Assembly: GCF_024138145.1 (NCBI RefSeq)
Contig: NZ_CP099997.1
Span: 3,348,001-3,412,000 of the forward strand
Length of the DNA stretch: 64,000 nt
Reading direction: 5' to 3'
Source of the DNA: Natronosalvus halobius
GTDB lineage: Archaea; Halobacteriota; Halobacteria; Halobacteriales; Natrialbaceae
The notes below the pieces were generated by a model that saw only the letters and a list, made by a program, of their open reading frames with translations, was not told where the DNA came from and did not search any database. Made by a program: the position numbers and the translations under genes. Positions 54,465-63,278 of the stretch are shown here, one piece after another. Numbering within the stretch: position 1 is the stretch's first letter; each line of letters begins with the position of its first letter.

Positions 54465-55229
54465 ATGGACGCTACGCTCGATCACGTCATGTTGCGCGTC
54501 GAAGACCTGGAGGAGAGCCTGGAGTGGTACGGCACCCACTTCGACTACGAGGAGAAGGGACGCTGGGAGGCCGACACCTTCACCAACGTCTACCTCGGTC
54601 CCGAGGACGACCACGAGGACGGCGCGGTCCTGGAGCTGACGTACAACCACGACGACCGGAGCTACGAACTGGGCGACGCCTGGGGCCACATCGCCGTCCG
54701 GGTCCCCGAGGACGAACTCGAGTCGAGCTACCAGCAGCTGATGGACGAGGGCGTCGAGGACTACCGCGATCCCGAATCCTGCGGGAACCGTTACGCGTTC
54801 GTGAAGGACCCGGACGGTCACGAGATCGAGATCGTCAAGCGCGACTACGGGGCGAAGTGGAGCCTCGACCACACGATGATCCGCGTCCAGGACGCCGACG
54901 AGGCGCTGGGGTACTGGACCCGAAAGTTCGAGTACGACGAGATCAGTCGCTGGGAGTCCGACACCTTCGCGAACTACTTCGTCCAGCGGGAGGGTGCAGC
55001 TCCGGAGGAGATGACTGTCGAACTCACCTACAACTACGACGGCCGGAGCTACGACATGGGTGACGCCTGGGGGCACCTTGCAGTTTCCGTGGACGACCTA
55101 GACGAGGCCTGGGACGAGTTGCTCGAGCGCGAGAGCGAGGACTACCGGGATCCGGAGTCGTGTGACGACCGTTACGCGTTCACGAAGGACCAGGATGGTC
55201 ACGAGATCGAGATCGTGACTCGAGACTGA
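54465..55229 (+). CDS. Double VOC-domain (glyoxalase-like) protein
   Basis: 254 residues from the ATG at 54465, just 110 bases from the divergent ITPase gene. Two tandem VOC domains, about 1-122 and 128-254, each with HVMLRVEDLEES / HTMIRVQDADEA, WEADTFTNVY / WESDTFANYF, GHIAVRV / GHLAVSV and GHEIEIV ends. The metal-ligand His and Glu positions recur in both halves. Members of this superfamily include glyoxalases, extradiol dioxygenases and epimerases. The duplication inside one chain replaces the usual dimer. Substrate unknown. Confidence 0.85.
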   Translation: MDATLDHVMLRVEDLEESLEWYGTHFDYEEKGRWEADTFTNVYLGPEDDHEDGAVLELTYNHDDRSYELGDAWGHIAVRVPEDELESSYQQLMDEGVEDYRDPESCGNRYAFVKDPDGHEIEIVKRDYGAKWSLDHTMIRVQDADEALGYWTRKFEYDEISRWESDTFANYFVQREGAAPEEMTVELTYNYDGRSYDMGDAWGHLAVSVDDLDEAWDELLERESEDYRDPESCDDRYAFTKDQDGHEIEIVTRD

Positions 55230-55257
55230 GTTTCCGGTAGCGATCGACGGTCACGAA

Positions 55258-55280
55258 CGCTCTTTTTCTCTTTCTCGTTT
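55258..55280 (+). terminator. T-rich tract after VOC gene
   Basis: Repeated CTTTTTCTCTTTCTCG pattern about 30 bases past the stop, fitting haloarchaeal termination. Confidence 0.4.
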
Positions 55281-55763
55281 TCGAATCAGCCGGTCAGATC
55301 GATGCCGTAGTATCACGGCTCCGTGTGGCTCGAATGGTTCGTCCGGTTCGAGCGATTCGAGTAGTACATCCCTCGAGTGATCCGGCCTTCGAGACCTGGC
55401 TCCTGATGACCACGCTGCGCGACGATTCGTCCTGGACGAAGACGACGAATCGTTGTGACTTCGTCGCGTTCACAACTCCCGGGACCGGTTGGATCGACGA
55501 CCGGTAATCCGGTCTTACAATCGCTCGAATAATCCATCCTCTCGGTAGTCCTGGACACTCACTGCCGGTGGATTGTTCGGTCTGGGAACCAGTGTTGGCG
55601 GCCGTCCTGCGCTTAACTGTGACCCTCACCGATCCGTGACAGTTACTGGGCTTTATATGTGTTTTCGAGTTGCAGGTCGACCGTGTTCGGCGCTAATACC
55701 GGTCTAAGCGGGGTCTCAGGGTGATTGTGTAGGGTTGGCACACCTCGAGACCACCACAAAGCA

Positions 55764-55777
55764 TTTATAACAATGGC
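55764..55777 (+). promoter_or_regulatory. S-layer gene TATA box overlapping shared surface-gene motif
   Basis: TTTATAACAATGGC contains a TATA-like sequence and the motif ATAACAATGGC (55767-55777), 114 bases before the ATG. Transcription would start near 55795, giving a leader of about 95 bases, similar to leaders known for haloarchaeal S-layer genes. Confidence 0.6.
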
Positions 55778-55891
55778 TCTTCGGTATCTAATACCCCTAC
55801 CCAGGGTGACAGTAGTAAGTATGGCCTCACGCACGGTAATGTGCGATTGGCAGGAACGATACTGTTGCCGTAACAGAATACAACGATAACA

Positions 55892-58414
55892 ATGACAGGC
55901 AATTACAAGGATAAATTCAGCGCAGTCCTCATGGCTACGCTGATGGTCCTCTCCGTTGTTGCGATCGGTGGCGCTGCCCTCGCGGGCTCCGCGACCGCGG
56001 CGCACAACGACAGTACGGACCACGACGTCGAATTCGACGTCGACAACGACGAATTGGAAGACAGTGATGTCTATATTGGACAGACTGTAAACGTAACTAA
56101 TGGCACGAACGGCTTCGAAGGAGCTGTTCGTGTGAAGGAAGGTGTCCCAGGTGACGATGGCGACACTGTTACCACCGTCCGTCTAAACGACGATGGTAGT
56201 ATCACGTTCACTGTCGACGAAGACAGTTACGCCGATGGTGAACCATATTACCTGGAAGACACTGGTAGCGACGAAACCTACGGTCCATTCTGGGTCAACG
56301 AACAGGCCATTAGTGCCGAGTTCAACCCGTCTGCTGTCGAAGTTGGATCTACCGATGACGTCAACCTCACGTACTCCGACGACAGCGACGTCCCACGAGA
56401 TTCCGCTGTGACCGTCCAAGTGAGTGCCGAAGATGCTGATGGCAACGCCGTCAGCGCTGAAGCCCTCGAAGCGGCCTTCGAGAATGTTCATTACGCGGAT
56501 GATGAAGGTGATTACATCCTCATCGAAAATGTCGAAAACGAGGACGACCTCACCAGTGACTTCAGCGACTTCGATCTCGGTGATTACACGTTCACCGTGA
56601 GCGTTACTGACACCACGGCTGAAGCTACTGCCGATCTGTCCGTCGTCGAAGAGCAGGACTTTACTGCATCCTTCGGCGAGGACTACTACGAGCAGGAAGT
56701 CGGTGACGTCGTCGAGTTCACCGTCGATCTCTCCGAGACCGACGAAGACAGCGCATACGTCACGCTCGAGGACGAGCACGGCGCGTACAGCGCTAACTTC
56801 ACCATCGACGAGACTGGTGATGACGACATCGCGACGATCCAGTTCAACACCTACCTGGCTGGTCACGCTGACGCTGACGAAGTCATCACAGGTGTTGAAG
56901 GAACTGAAATCAGCAGCGTAGAGAATGAAAGCTCGCTTGGCGATGAGCACCTCATCCCGAGTGAGTTCGAGATGGAAGTCGCTTCGACGACTCTTCAGAA
57001 CGAAGCCGTCGACATTGGCTTCATCCAGCTCACGGAGCGCTCCACTGACGATCTGCACACGTGGGTCACCGCCCTCGACGCCGATGATGTCACGGCAGAC
57101 AACATCGACGAAGAAGCTCTTGCGACCGATCAGGTCGCGAACGGTGACAACGTCATCGTTCAGGTCGAAGCATCCGGTCTGTACGGATACTTCAACGACA
57201 CCACCAACTTCGGTGCGTACGGCGTCAACATGACGCTCCAGAGCACCGAGGAAACGGCATACGGCAATGCCCCAACTGTCGACATTAATGACCTGAGCCA
57301 CGAGCTCATCATTGACGAGGAGAACAACCAGTTCTTCGTAGTCTTCAACAGTGAGGAGCTCGGTGACGAGCTCAACGCAGAGGGTGACGAATACGAAGTT
57401 GACGTCTCCTTCACTGTTGACGAAGGCAACGCCTACGTCGACAGCGCAGACGACGAAGAATCCGTTAGCCAGACTCTGAACGCCGTCGCACCGTCCCTCG
57501 AGATTGTGGGCGACTTCGACGACGACGATCGTCTGCAGGTCGGCCAGAGTAACGAGGCCGTGATCAACGCGGAGACGAACGTCGCACCCGGTCAGGATGT
57601 CGACTTCCGACTCCGCTTCACCGAGACGATCGTCCGCGGTAGCGGCACTGTCGCTGACGACGGATCGATCGAAGCTACGTTCGACCTCAGCGAGCGAGAT
57701 GTTGGTGACGAATTCACCGTCACGCCTCGTATCTCGGGCACCCCGTACGGGATCTCTGAAGACGACACCCAGGTCAATGCAGTCCTCGTCGAAGGCGAAG
57801 ACGACTCTGACGAAGAGTCCGGCGCTGACTGGAAGGCAACCGCAACCCTCCCTGAGAACGCTGTCGAAGGTGAGGTCCTCGAGTTCTCCGTTGATCTCGA
57901 GAACAACGGTGACGCCGAAGGCACGACCACCGTTCAGCTCGTCTTCGACGAGAAGAACGTCATTGACTCTGAAGAGACCGTCGGCGCTGGCGAATCCGTC
58001 ACGCTCGAAGGTACGGACGAGAAGGCCTCCGCTGGAGACTACGAGTGGTCGCTCGTCGTTGGTGACAATGTCATCGACGAGGGCACCCTCACGGTCGACG
58101 CCTCCGACGATTCCGACGAATCTGACGAGTCCGATGAATCCGACGAGTCCGACGAATCCGACGAGTCCGACGAATCTGACGAATCCGACGAGTCCGACGA
58201 ATCTGACGAATCCGACGAGTCCGACGAATCTGACGAGTCCGACGAGTCCGACGCGGACGAATCCGACGAGTCTGACGAGTCCGACGAATCCGACGAGTCC
58301 GACGAATCCGACGAGTCCGACGAAGGCGATGACGGTACGCCCGGCTTCGGCGTCGCTGTCGCTCTCGCCGCACTCCTCGGCGCTGCGATGCTGGCACTCC
58401 GCCGCCAGGACTAA
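55892..58414 (+). CDS. csg: S-layer glycoprotein with PGF-CTERM anchor
   Basis: 840 residues. A surface-glycoprotein signal peptide (about 1-34; ATLMVLSVVAIGGAALAG) is followed by a long acidic beta-rich region with N-glycosylation sequons (NVT, NGT, NLT, NFT, NDT, NMT among them). A spacer of about 70 residues is built from SDE units (739-810), and the end is GTPGFGVAVALAALLGAAML with basic residues, the PGF-CTERM signal cut by archaeosortase and replaced by lipid. It forms the cell wall lattice. Codons are less GC-rich than in neighbours, as expected for a very highly expressed gene. The Ser/Asp/Glu spacer replaces the Thr-rich one of some relatives. Confidence 0.92.
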   Translation: MTGNYKDKFSAVLMATLMVLSVVAIGGAALAGSATAAHNDSTDHDVEFDVDNDELEDSDVYIGQTVNVTNGTNGFEGAVRVKEGVPGDDGDTVTTVRLNDDGSITFTVDEDSYADGEPYYLEDTGSDETYGPFWVNEQAISAEFNPSAVEVGSTDDVNLTYSDDSDVPRDSAVTVQVSAEDADGNAVSAEALEAAFENVHYADDEGDYILIENVENEDDLTSDFSDFDLGDYTFTVSVTDTTAEATADLSVVEEQDFTASFGEDYYEQEVGDVVEFTVDLSETDEDSAYVTLEDEHGAYSANFTIDETGDDDIATIQFNTYLAGHADADEVITGVEGTEISSVENESSLGDEHLIPSEFEMEVASTTLQNEAVDIGFIQLTERSTDDLHTWVTALDADDVTADNIDEEALATDQVANGDNVIVQVEASGLYGYFNDTTNFGAYGVNMTLQSTEETAYGNAPTVDINDLSHELIIDEENNQFFVVFNSEELGDELNAEGDEYEVDVSFTVDEGNAYVDSADDEESVSQTLNAVAPSLEIVGDFDDDDRLQVGQSNEAVINAETNVAPGQDVDFRLRFTETIVRGSGTVADDGSIEATFDLSERDVGDEFTVTPRISGTPYGISEDDTQVNAVLVEGEDDSDEESGADWKATATLPENAVEGEVLEFSVDLENNGDAEGTTTVQLVFDEKNVIDSEETVGAGESVTLEGTDEKASAGDYEWSLVVGDNVIDEGTLTVDASDDSDESDESDESDESDESDESDESDESDESDESDESDESDESDESDESDADESDESDESDESDESDESDESDEGDDGTPGFGVAVALAALLGAAMLALRRQD
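58105..58325 (+). repeat. Codon-level repeat encoding Ser-Asp-Glu units in S-layer gene
   Basis: A nine-base unit, TCCGACGAR/TCTGACGAR, is repeated about two dozen times with one interruption (GCGGACGAA). Synonymous codon shuffling keeps the frame and limits exact identity. Confidence 0.9.
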
Positions 58415-58449
58415 GCAGCTGAACTAACCGGAGCAGTTCCGGTCCCGCG

Positions 58450-58461
58450 ATTTTCATTTTA
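58450..58461 (+). terminator. T-rich tract after S-layer gene
   Basis: ATTTTCATTTTA about 36 bases past the csg stop. Confidence 0.45.
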
Positions 58462-59130
58462 TCGAACGCTACACCGGCCAGCGACAGCGTTCGTTCTCGA
58501 ACCCCAGTACTGACGACACACCCCGAACGCCGCTGTGTCCACTGAATCCCCCGAGTCACGCTCGACCAACCGAACCGTTTCCGACGCCACAGCTGTGCAT
58601 CGGACGACGGCGCTGGGTCACGCGACCGACGACCAGTCGAGCCCCACGAATTGGCACCCATGAGATGTGGACTCTCCTGGCTGCGTTCGTTGAACGTCAC
58701 TCCGTACTCTATTTCTCCACTCTCATATCCCCAATCACCCACGGGTCGAGACCCGCTTGCTTCTCGATAACCGACCCATTTCGAGCAGTCGTCAGGGGTG
58801 TCTCCCTCTTAGCGTGCCCCTGCCGAGTGAACCACGATCTACGCTTTTCCTCTGGCTCCTGGAGTGCATCGCTCTATAGAGCAGAGAGACGGTGAGCATG
58901 GGCCGTCGCCCAGACCGCACTTGCCTCGCGAGACCACGAGCACCGAGTAGTCTCGAGCGGCGTGCCTTCGAGGCGTCTGCGGGCTACCGCGTGAACAATC
59001 GACCGATCCTCGACCGATACGTCGTCTATCGGTTGCTATATGTCTATACCATCTTCCTCTCGAGTCGTCGATACTGGGGATTCGTTTCGCGGCAGTCGTA
59101 CTGCACTCGTGTGGCTCGCCCCCGAGCCTC

Positions 59131-59182
59131 ACCGCACATACGTCATCGTCCCCGAGTCCCACCGCACATACGTCATCGCCCC
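59131..59182. repeat. Tandem pair of CCGCACATACGTCATCG units
   Basis: Two copies of CCGCACATACGTCATCG, 30 bases apart, each followed by YCCCCGAG. Low-copy, position in the gene-free interval. Confidence 0.6.
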
Positions 59183-59525
59183 CGAGGTTTCCGGCGGTTT
59201 CGATAGCTCACGACGCTCGATACTCGTCCTTCCCCAGAAGACGATCACGTTCATCTCCCGACTCCTGGATCCCTACCGCCTGACCCCTACGCCACGTTCG
59301 ACGTCTCGAGCGCTTCGTCCGGTTCGCAGACCCGTATCCGGTATCCAGGACTGGAGGTATCTTGCGCACGGTCGACGGTACTGTCCTGGAGGCCGGAGAC
59401 GCGAAGTACACGGATCGCCAGCGAACTATTCGAGCGTGACGATCGTACGGAATCGTTCCGGGCGCGGTATTCTCGAACAACCGCCGTACTCGTGTGGACA
59501 CTCCGATCGAGTCGTTTCAATCGTG

Positions 59526-61067
59526 CTACGCAGAGTCCTGGACGAAGTCGCCCGAACAGTCGTACTCGATGAGTTTGAATCGGGCTATGTCCTGCTCGTC
59601 GTCGTACGGCTCGGCGAGATCCGTCAGTCCATAGATGGTAACGGACTCGATGTTGGTCTCGTGCTCGGCGTTCCAGCGTTCACAGAGGTAATTGGCACTG
59701 TACGAACGGTGGTTCTCGTTGCTGGCGTAGCGCATATTCAGGAGGTACTTTCGCCAGCGCGAGCTTTCGTACGTTTGTTCGACGCTCGGTGGTCGGTCCC
59801 AGGTGACTTCCCCGCCGTTCAGGGCGTCGACTTCGGATCCGTTCTCGAGTTCGCCGGGAGCGACGAGCCACCGAGCGTTGGACGTCGGTTCGGGTGCGAA
59901 CATCCGCCAGCTTTGATCGGTTTTCGTGGTATCGAGTATCTCTTCGCCGGGGTCTGGGACCTCGGTGTAATCGACGGCGGCGGCGTTCGAAAACAGGATG
60001 AGAAGCAAGAACACTGCGGGGACCACGGAGAGGAATACGCCGCGTCCGAGGGAGGCAATCTTCGGGATCGAGGGGTTCGAGACGGACGGTGACGGCAGTC
60101 TCGGCACCGTTCGTTGCAGCCACTCGAGTCGACCTCGCAGTGGTGACGCGATACCGAAGCGGTCGGCGAGAGCGTCTACCCTGTCCCAGACCACCGGGGG
60201 ATAAAACAACAACAAACCGGCGAGCGAGATCAGGGGAAACAGGTCGATGCGTAGCGTGAGGAACATTCCGACGTGCATGCCAGCGAACGCCGTGGCCAGC
60301 GCGGCGCGAGGATACCCGGTGAGGAGGATCAACAGCGGGGAGGCGAAGATGCAGACGAGCCAGGCGTACGTGAACAGCCTGAGCAGCATGAACTGGTCTG
60401 CGAGCACGTTGCCGAATAGAATCGTCAGATGATCCGCCTGAAAGATATACAGGACCGCTTCGCCGTCCATCCACGTATCGCTTCGATATTTGTGGATCGC
60501 GTTCGTGGCGTACATCAGGAAGACCTGCAAGAGCACGGCCATCGTCGCTTCGCTGGCGACCGTCGACCGTGATCGGTCGACTTCACGGGCATCGATCGAC
60601 CAGCGCTCACCGAGCGGGAGGAAGATTCCCCAGAACACCAACAGACGCAAGAGGGCGTCGCCACCATTGAGCACCATCGGGTTTCGGATGTGCAACGACA
60701 TGAGCAAGAGCCAGGAGACGATCGTTACGAAACGGGTTCGATAACCAAAAATCATCGCGAGCGCGAACGCACCTGCGATGAGGAAGAGGAGCGCCTGCAC
60801 CCAGGCTTCGCCCGAGAGTGCGTGTAACGAGTACACGTCCGAATAATCCGAATAGAGCGCCTTTATTGGGAGAATACCCGCATCAGTGTGAAAGTCGTGA
60901 AAGTCTCGAGTCCGATTCAACAGGTCGAGGATGATGAGTAGCCCGAGCGCGATTCGAAACGCGGCGAGCGCCCGGAGGTCTATCTCGAACCGTCGCTGGA
61001 GGGCGGCGGCGAATCGATCCATAGCGGCTGACAGCCGGTCCAGACTGGAGGTGGGTTGCGAGGACAT
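59526..61067 (-). CDS. HTTM-domain membrane protein (gamma-carboxylase-like)
   Basis: 513 residues. About five to seven membrane spans in the first 300 residues, with HTTM-family stretches: LRALAAFRIALGLLIILDL, YSLHALSGEAWVQALLFLIAG, MSLHIRNPMVLNGGDALLRLLVFW and LMYATNAIHKYRSDTWMDGEAV. These include His and Lys residues at places conserved in vitamin-K-dependent carboxylase relatives. The C-terminal 150 residues form a soluble, probably outer, domain. It is divergent from the DCC1-type gene, 246 bases apart. Confidence 0.82.
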   Translation of the reverse strand: MSSQPTSSLDRLSAAMDRFAAALQRRFEIDLRALAAFRIALGLLIILDLLNRTRDFHDFHTDAGILPIKALYSDYSDVYSLHALSGEAWVQALLFLIAGAFALAMIFGYRTRFVTIVSWLLLMSLHIRNPMVLNGGDALLRLLVFWGIFLPLGERWSIDAREVDRSRSTVASEATMAVLLQVFLMYATNAIHKYRSDTWMDGEAVLYIFQADHLTILFGNVLADQFMLLRLFTYAWLVCIFASPLLILLTGYPRAALATAFAGMHVGMFLTLRIDLFPLISLAGLLLFYPPVVWDRVDALADRFGIASPLRGRLEWLQRTVPRLPSPSVSNPSIPKIASLGRGVFLSVVPAVFLLLILFSNAAAVDYTEVPDPGEEILDTTKTDQSWRMFAPEPTSNARWLVAPGELENGSEVDALNGGEVTWDRPPSVEQTYESSRWRKYLLNMRYASNENHRSYSANYLCERWNAEHETNIESVTIYGLTDLAEPYDDEQDIARFKLIEYDCSGDFVQDSA

Positions 61068-61313
61068 CGTTCAGTTCGATCGTTTCCGTGGTGTCACGCG
61101 CAATGACGCATAAGTTTGTTGTCTCCTTTCTCGCTCAGTTTCGATCGGCGTGGTTTCGAGGAAACTCCTGGCAGCGTACTCGAGAAACTTCTGGCGCGTA
61201 CTCTAACTGCAAACGCGCGCGTTCGCACATCCGCGAGAATCTCGAGCTAAGGCACATCGAGACCAGGTACCATCACCGGAACGCTGAATTAGACACCGAC
61301 CGAAAATCGACCA

Positions 61314-61736
61314 ATGAGCGTCGATCTCGAGGTTCCCGCAGATGCCCCCATTCTCCTCTTCGACGGCGTCTGCAACCTCTGCAACGGCTTCGTCCAGTTC
61401 GTCGTGCCCCGCGATACGGAGGAGCAGTTCTACTTCGCATCCCTCCAGTCCGATGTGGGCAAAGCGCTGTGTGCCGAGCACGGCCTCCCGACCGACGAAC
61501 TCGAGTCGGTCGTCCTGGTCGAGGGTGACGAGAGCTACGTCAAGTCAGGGGCGATCATCCGCACCGCGAGACGTCTCGGCGGGATCTACGCCCTGCTGTC
61601 GCCGTTTCGGTTCGTCCCGCGCCCAGTTCGGGACTGGGCGTACGACTTCGTTGCGAACCGGCGCTATCGCTGGTTCGGGAAGAAAGAGCAGTGTATGATG
61701 CCGACGGGGGATGTGCAGTCGCGGTTCCTCGAGTGA
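61314..61736 (+). CDS. DCC1-type thiol-disulfide oxidoreductase-like protein (DUF393)
   Basis: 140 residues. The motif LLFDGVCNLCNGFVQF holds the DGxCxxC site that gives the family its name. The rest (YFASLQSDVGKALC, YVKSGAIIRTARRLGG and the final YRWFGKKEQC) follows the family pattern. These proteins are thought to act as redox partners and are often fused to or beside HTTM/VKGC-like proteins. The neighbour on the other strand is such an HTTM protein. Confidence 0.88.
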   Translation: MSVDLEVPADAPILLFDGVCNLCNGFVQFVVPRDTEEQFYFASLQSDVGKALCAEHGLPTDELESVVLVEGDESYVKSGAIIRTARRLGGIYALLSPFRFVPRPVRDWAYDFVANRRYRWFGKKEQCMMPTGDVQSRFLE

Positions 61737-61749
61737 GCGAATCCTGAGA

Positions 61750-61895
61750 ATAGACGTCGGCCGTCAGTGTGGGTCGACAGTTGTCGGCCGTCAGTTGTAG
61801 GTCGTTAGCCGTCAGCCGTTAGCCGTCAGTCGTCAACTGCACCCAGCAGTCGCCAACTGTTAGTTGTTAGCCGACAGCCGTTAGTCGTCAGCAGC
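61750..61895. repeat. Degenerate repeats, CGTTAGCCGTCAG units
   Basis: About ten imperfect copies of a 7-13-base unit (CCGTCAG, CGTTAGC, CGTCAGTTGT) lie between the convergent DCC1 and thioredoxin reductase genes, and read into the last codons of the latter. Confidence 0.7.
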
Positions 61896-63254
61896 GGGAA
61901 CTTCCTCGCTCTCCCCGAGCACGGCCTCCTCGCGCTCTCGCTCGAGGTCCTCCAGGTACTCGTCGGCGTCGATGGCGGCCTTCGACCCCATGCCAGCGGC
62001 GGTGACGGCCTGCTGGTAGTGGTAGTCGACGACGTCGCCGGCACCGAAGATGCCGGGGACGGCGGTTTCGGTCTGGCCGCCGCCGTCGCCGCCGTTCGTC
62101 TCGAGATATCCCTCTTCGTCGGTCTCGATGCCGAGTCCCTCGAGGTAGTCGGTGTTGGGCGTGTGGCCGATAGCGAAGAAGACGGCACCGACGTCGAAGT
62201 CGAACTCCTCGGTTTCGGGGTCGTCGAGGCGGTCGGTCGGGTGCCCCTTCTCGTTGCGAACGAGGGTGACGTGGTCGACCCCCTCCTCCTGGGAGCCGTG
62301 GATCTCGACCAACTCGGTGTTCTTCATGATCTCGATGTTGCCGTCCTGGACGTGCTCGTGGACGCGGTCGATCCAGTAATCTTCTGCGCGGAATTCCTCG
62401 CGGCGGTGGGCCAGGTAGACCGTGTCGGCGAACTTCGTGAGGAACGAGGCTTCCTCCATGGCCGCGTCACCGCCGCCGACGACGAGCATGTCCTCGTCGC
62501 GGAAGAAGGCGCCGTCGCAGGTCGCACACGTCGAGAGGCCGTAGCCCATGAGTTCGTCCTCGCCGGGGATGCCGAGGGTGCGGGCGCTGGCGCCGGAGGC
62601 GACGATGACGGCGTCGGCGGTGTAGCGGTCGCCGTTGGTGAGGTCGACGCAGAAGGAGTCCTCGGTGGCGTCCTCGACGTCCTCCACGACGGAAGGATCC
62701 TCGAGCCGCTCGACGTTTTCGACGATGCCGTTTTTCAGTTCGGCGCCGAACTGGCGGGCCTGTTCCTTCATGTTGTTCACGAGTTCCGGGCCGCTGATCC
62801 CCTCGGGGAAGCCCGGGTAGTTCGCCACGTCGGTCGTCAGGGTGAGCTGGCCGCCGGGTTCGTCGCCCTCGATGACCAGGGGCTCGTTGTTCGAGCGCCC
62901 AGCGTAGATGGCAGCCGTCAGGCCAGCGATGCCCGTTCCGGCGATGAGCAGGCGACGGTGCTCGACGACCTCGCAGTCGTCATCGCGGGCGATGCCGAGC
63001 ATCTCGTCGAGTTCGCCGGTTTCGTCGAGGGCGCTGGTCTCGTCCCAGCCGCCGATCAGTTCGTCGTTCACGAATACCTCGGGGGCGGTCTTGCGGCCCT
63101 CGGCGCGGTCGACCATCTCCTCGAACAGGTCCTCGTCGCCCGTGACGTTGTACGTCTCGTACTCGACCTCTTTGGCGTCGAAGAGGTTCTTCGCCTTCTC
63201 GCAGTACGGGCAGTTCTCTTTGGTGTAAATTTCGACTCGAGGGGCGTCGCTCAT
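61881..63254 (-). CDS. Glutaredoxin-thioredoxin reductase fusion
   Basis: 457 residues. Residues 1-85 are a glutaredoxin domain with CPYC (about 15-18). From about 95 follows a thioredoxin reductase: FAD site AGTGIAGLTAAIYAGRS, the redox pair CATC, the NADPH site GGGDAAMEEASF with HRREEFRA, and the C-terminal FAD motif GIFGAGDVVDYHYQQ. Electrons from NADPH would pass through FAD and the CATC disulfide to the attached glutaredoxin. Such fusions exist in some haloarchaea. The C-terminal tail (LEREREEAVLGESEEVPAADD) is extra and acidic. Confidence 0.9.
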   Translation of the reverse strand: MSDAPRVEIYTKENCPYCEKAKNLFDAKEVEYETYNVTGDEDLFEEMVDRAEGRKTAPEVFVNDELIGGWDETSALDETGELDEMLGIARDDDCEVVEHRRLLIAGTGIAGLTAAIYAGRSNNEPLVIEGDEPGGQLTLTTDVANYPGFPEGISGPELVNNMKEQARQFGAELKNGIVENVERLEDPSVVEDVEDATEDSFCVDLTNGDRYTADAVIVASGASARTLGIPGEDELMGYGLSTCATCDGAFFRDEDMLVVGGGDAAMEEASFLTKFADTVYLAHRREEFRAEDYWIDRVHEHVQDGNIEIMKNTELVEIHGSQEEGVDHVTLVRNEKGHPTDRLDDPETEEFDFDVGAVFFAIGHTPNTDYLEGLGIETDEEGYLETNGGDGGGQTETAVPGIFGAGDVVDYHYQQAVTAAGMGSKAAIDADEYLEDLEREREEAVLGESEEVPAADD

Positions 63255-63278
63255 GTATCCGTAGTACGCACAGGCGAC

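Larger units (their letters stand above)
55230..55891. other. Intergenic interval and S-layer gene leader
   Basis: 662 bases. The left part has no convincing gene. The right end holds the S-layer TATA/motif at 55764-55777 and a likely leader of about 95 bases. A T-rich tract at about 55258-55280 probably ends the VOC transcript. Confidence 0.5.
58415..59525. other. Gene-free 1.1-kb interval downstream of S-layer gene
   Basis: No convincing gene; open frames here are antisense to the next gene or compositionally odd. It has a T-rich tract at 58450-58461 and a direct repeat at 59131-59182. The AT/GC mix is near the genome average. Confidence 0.5.

Noticed and set aside
55886-55896. Extra match ATAACAATGAC to the surface-gene motif
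   Set aside because: It includes the S-layer start codon and lacks the final GSC match; probably coincidence.
59040-60092. 350-codon plus-strand frame crossing the csg-HTTM gap
   Set aside because: Most of it is antisense to the HTTM gene and the rest covers repeats; no recognisable protein.
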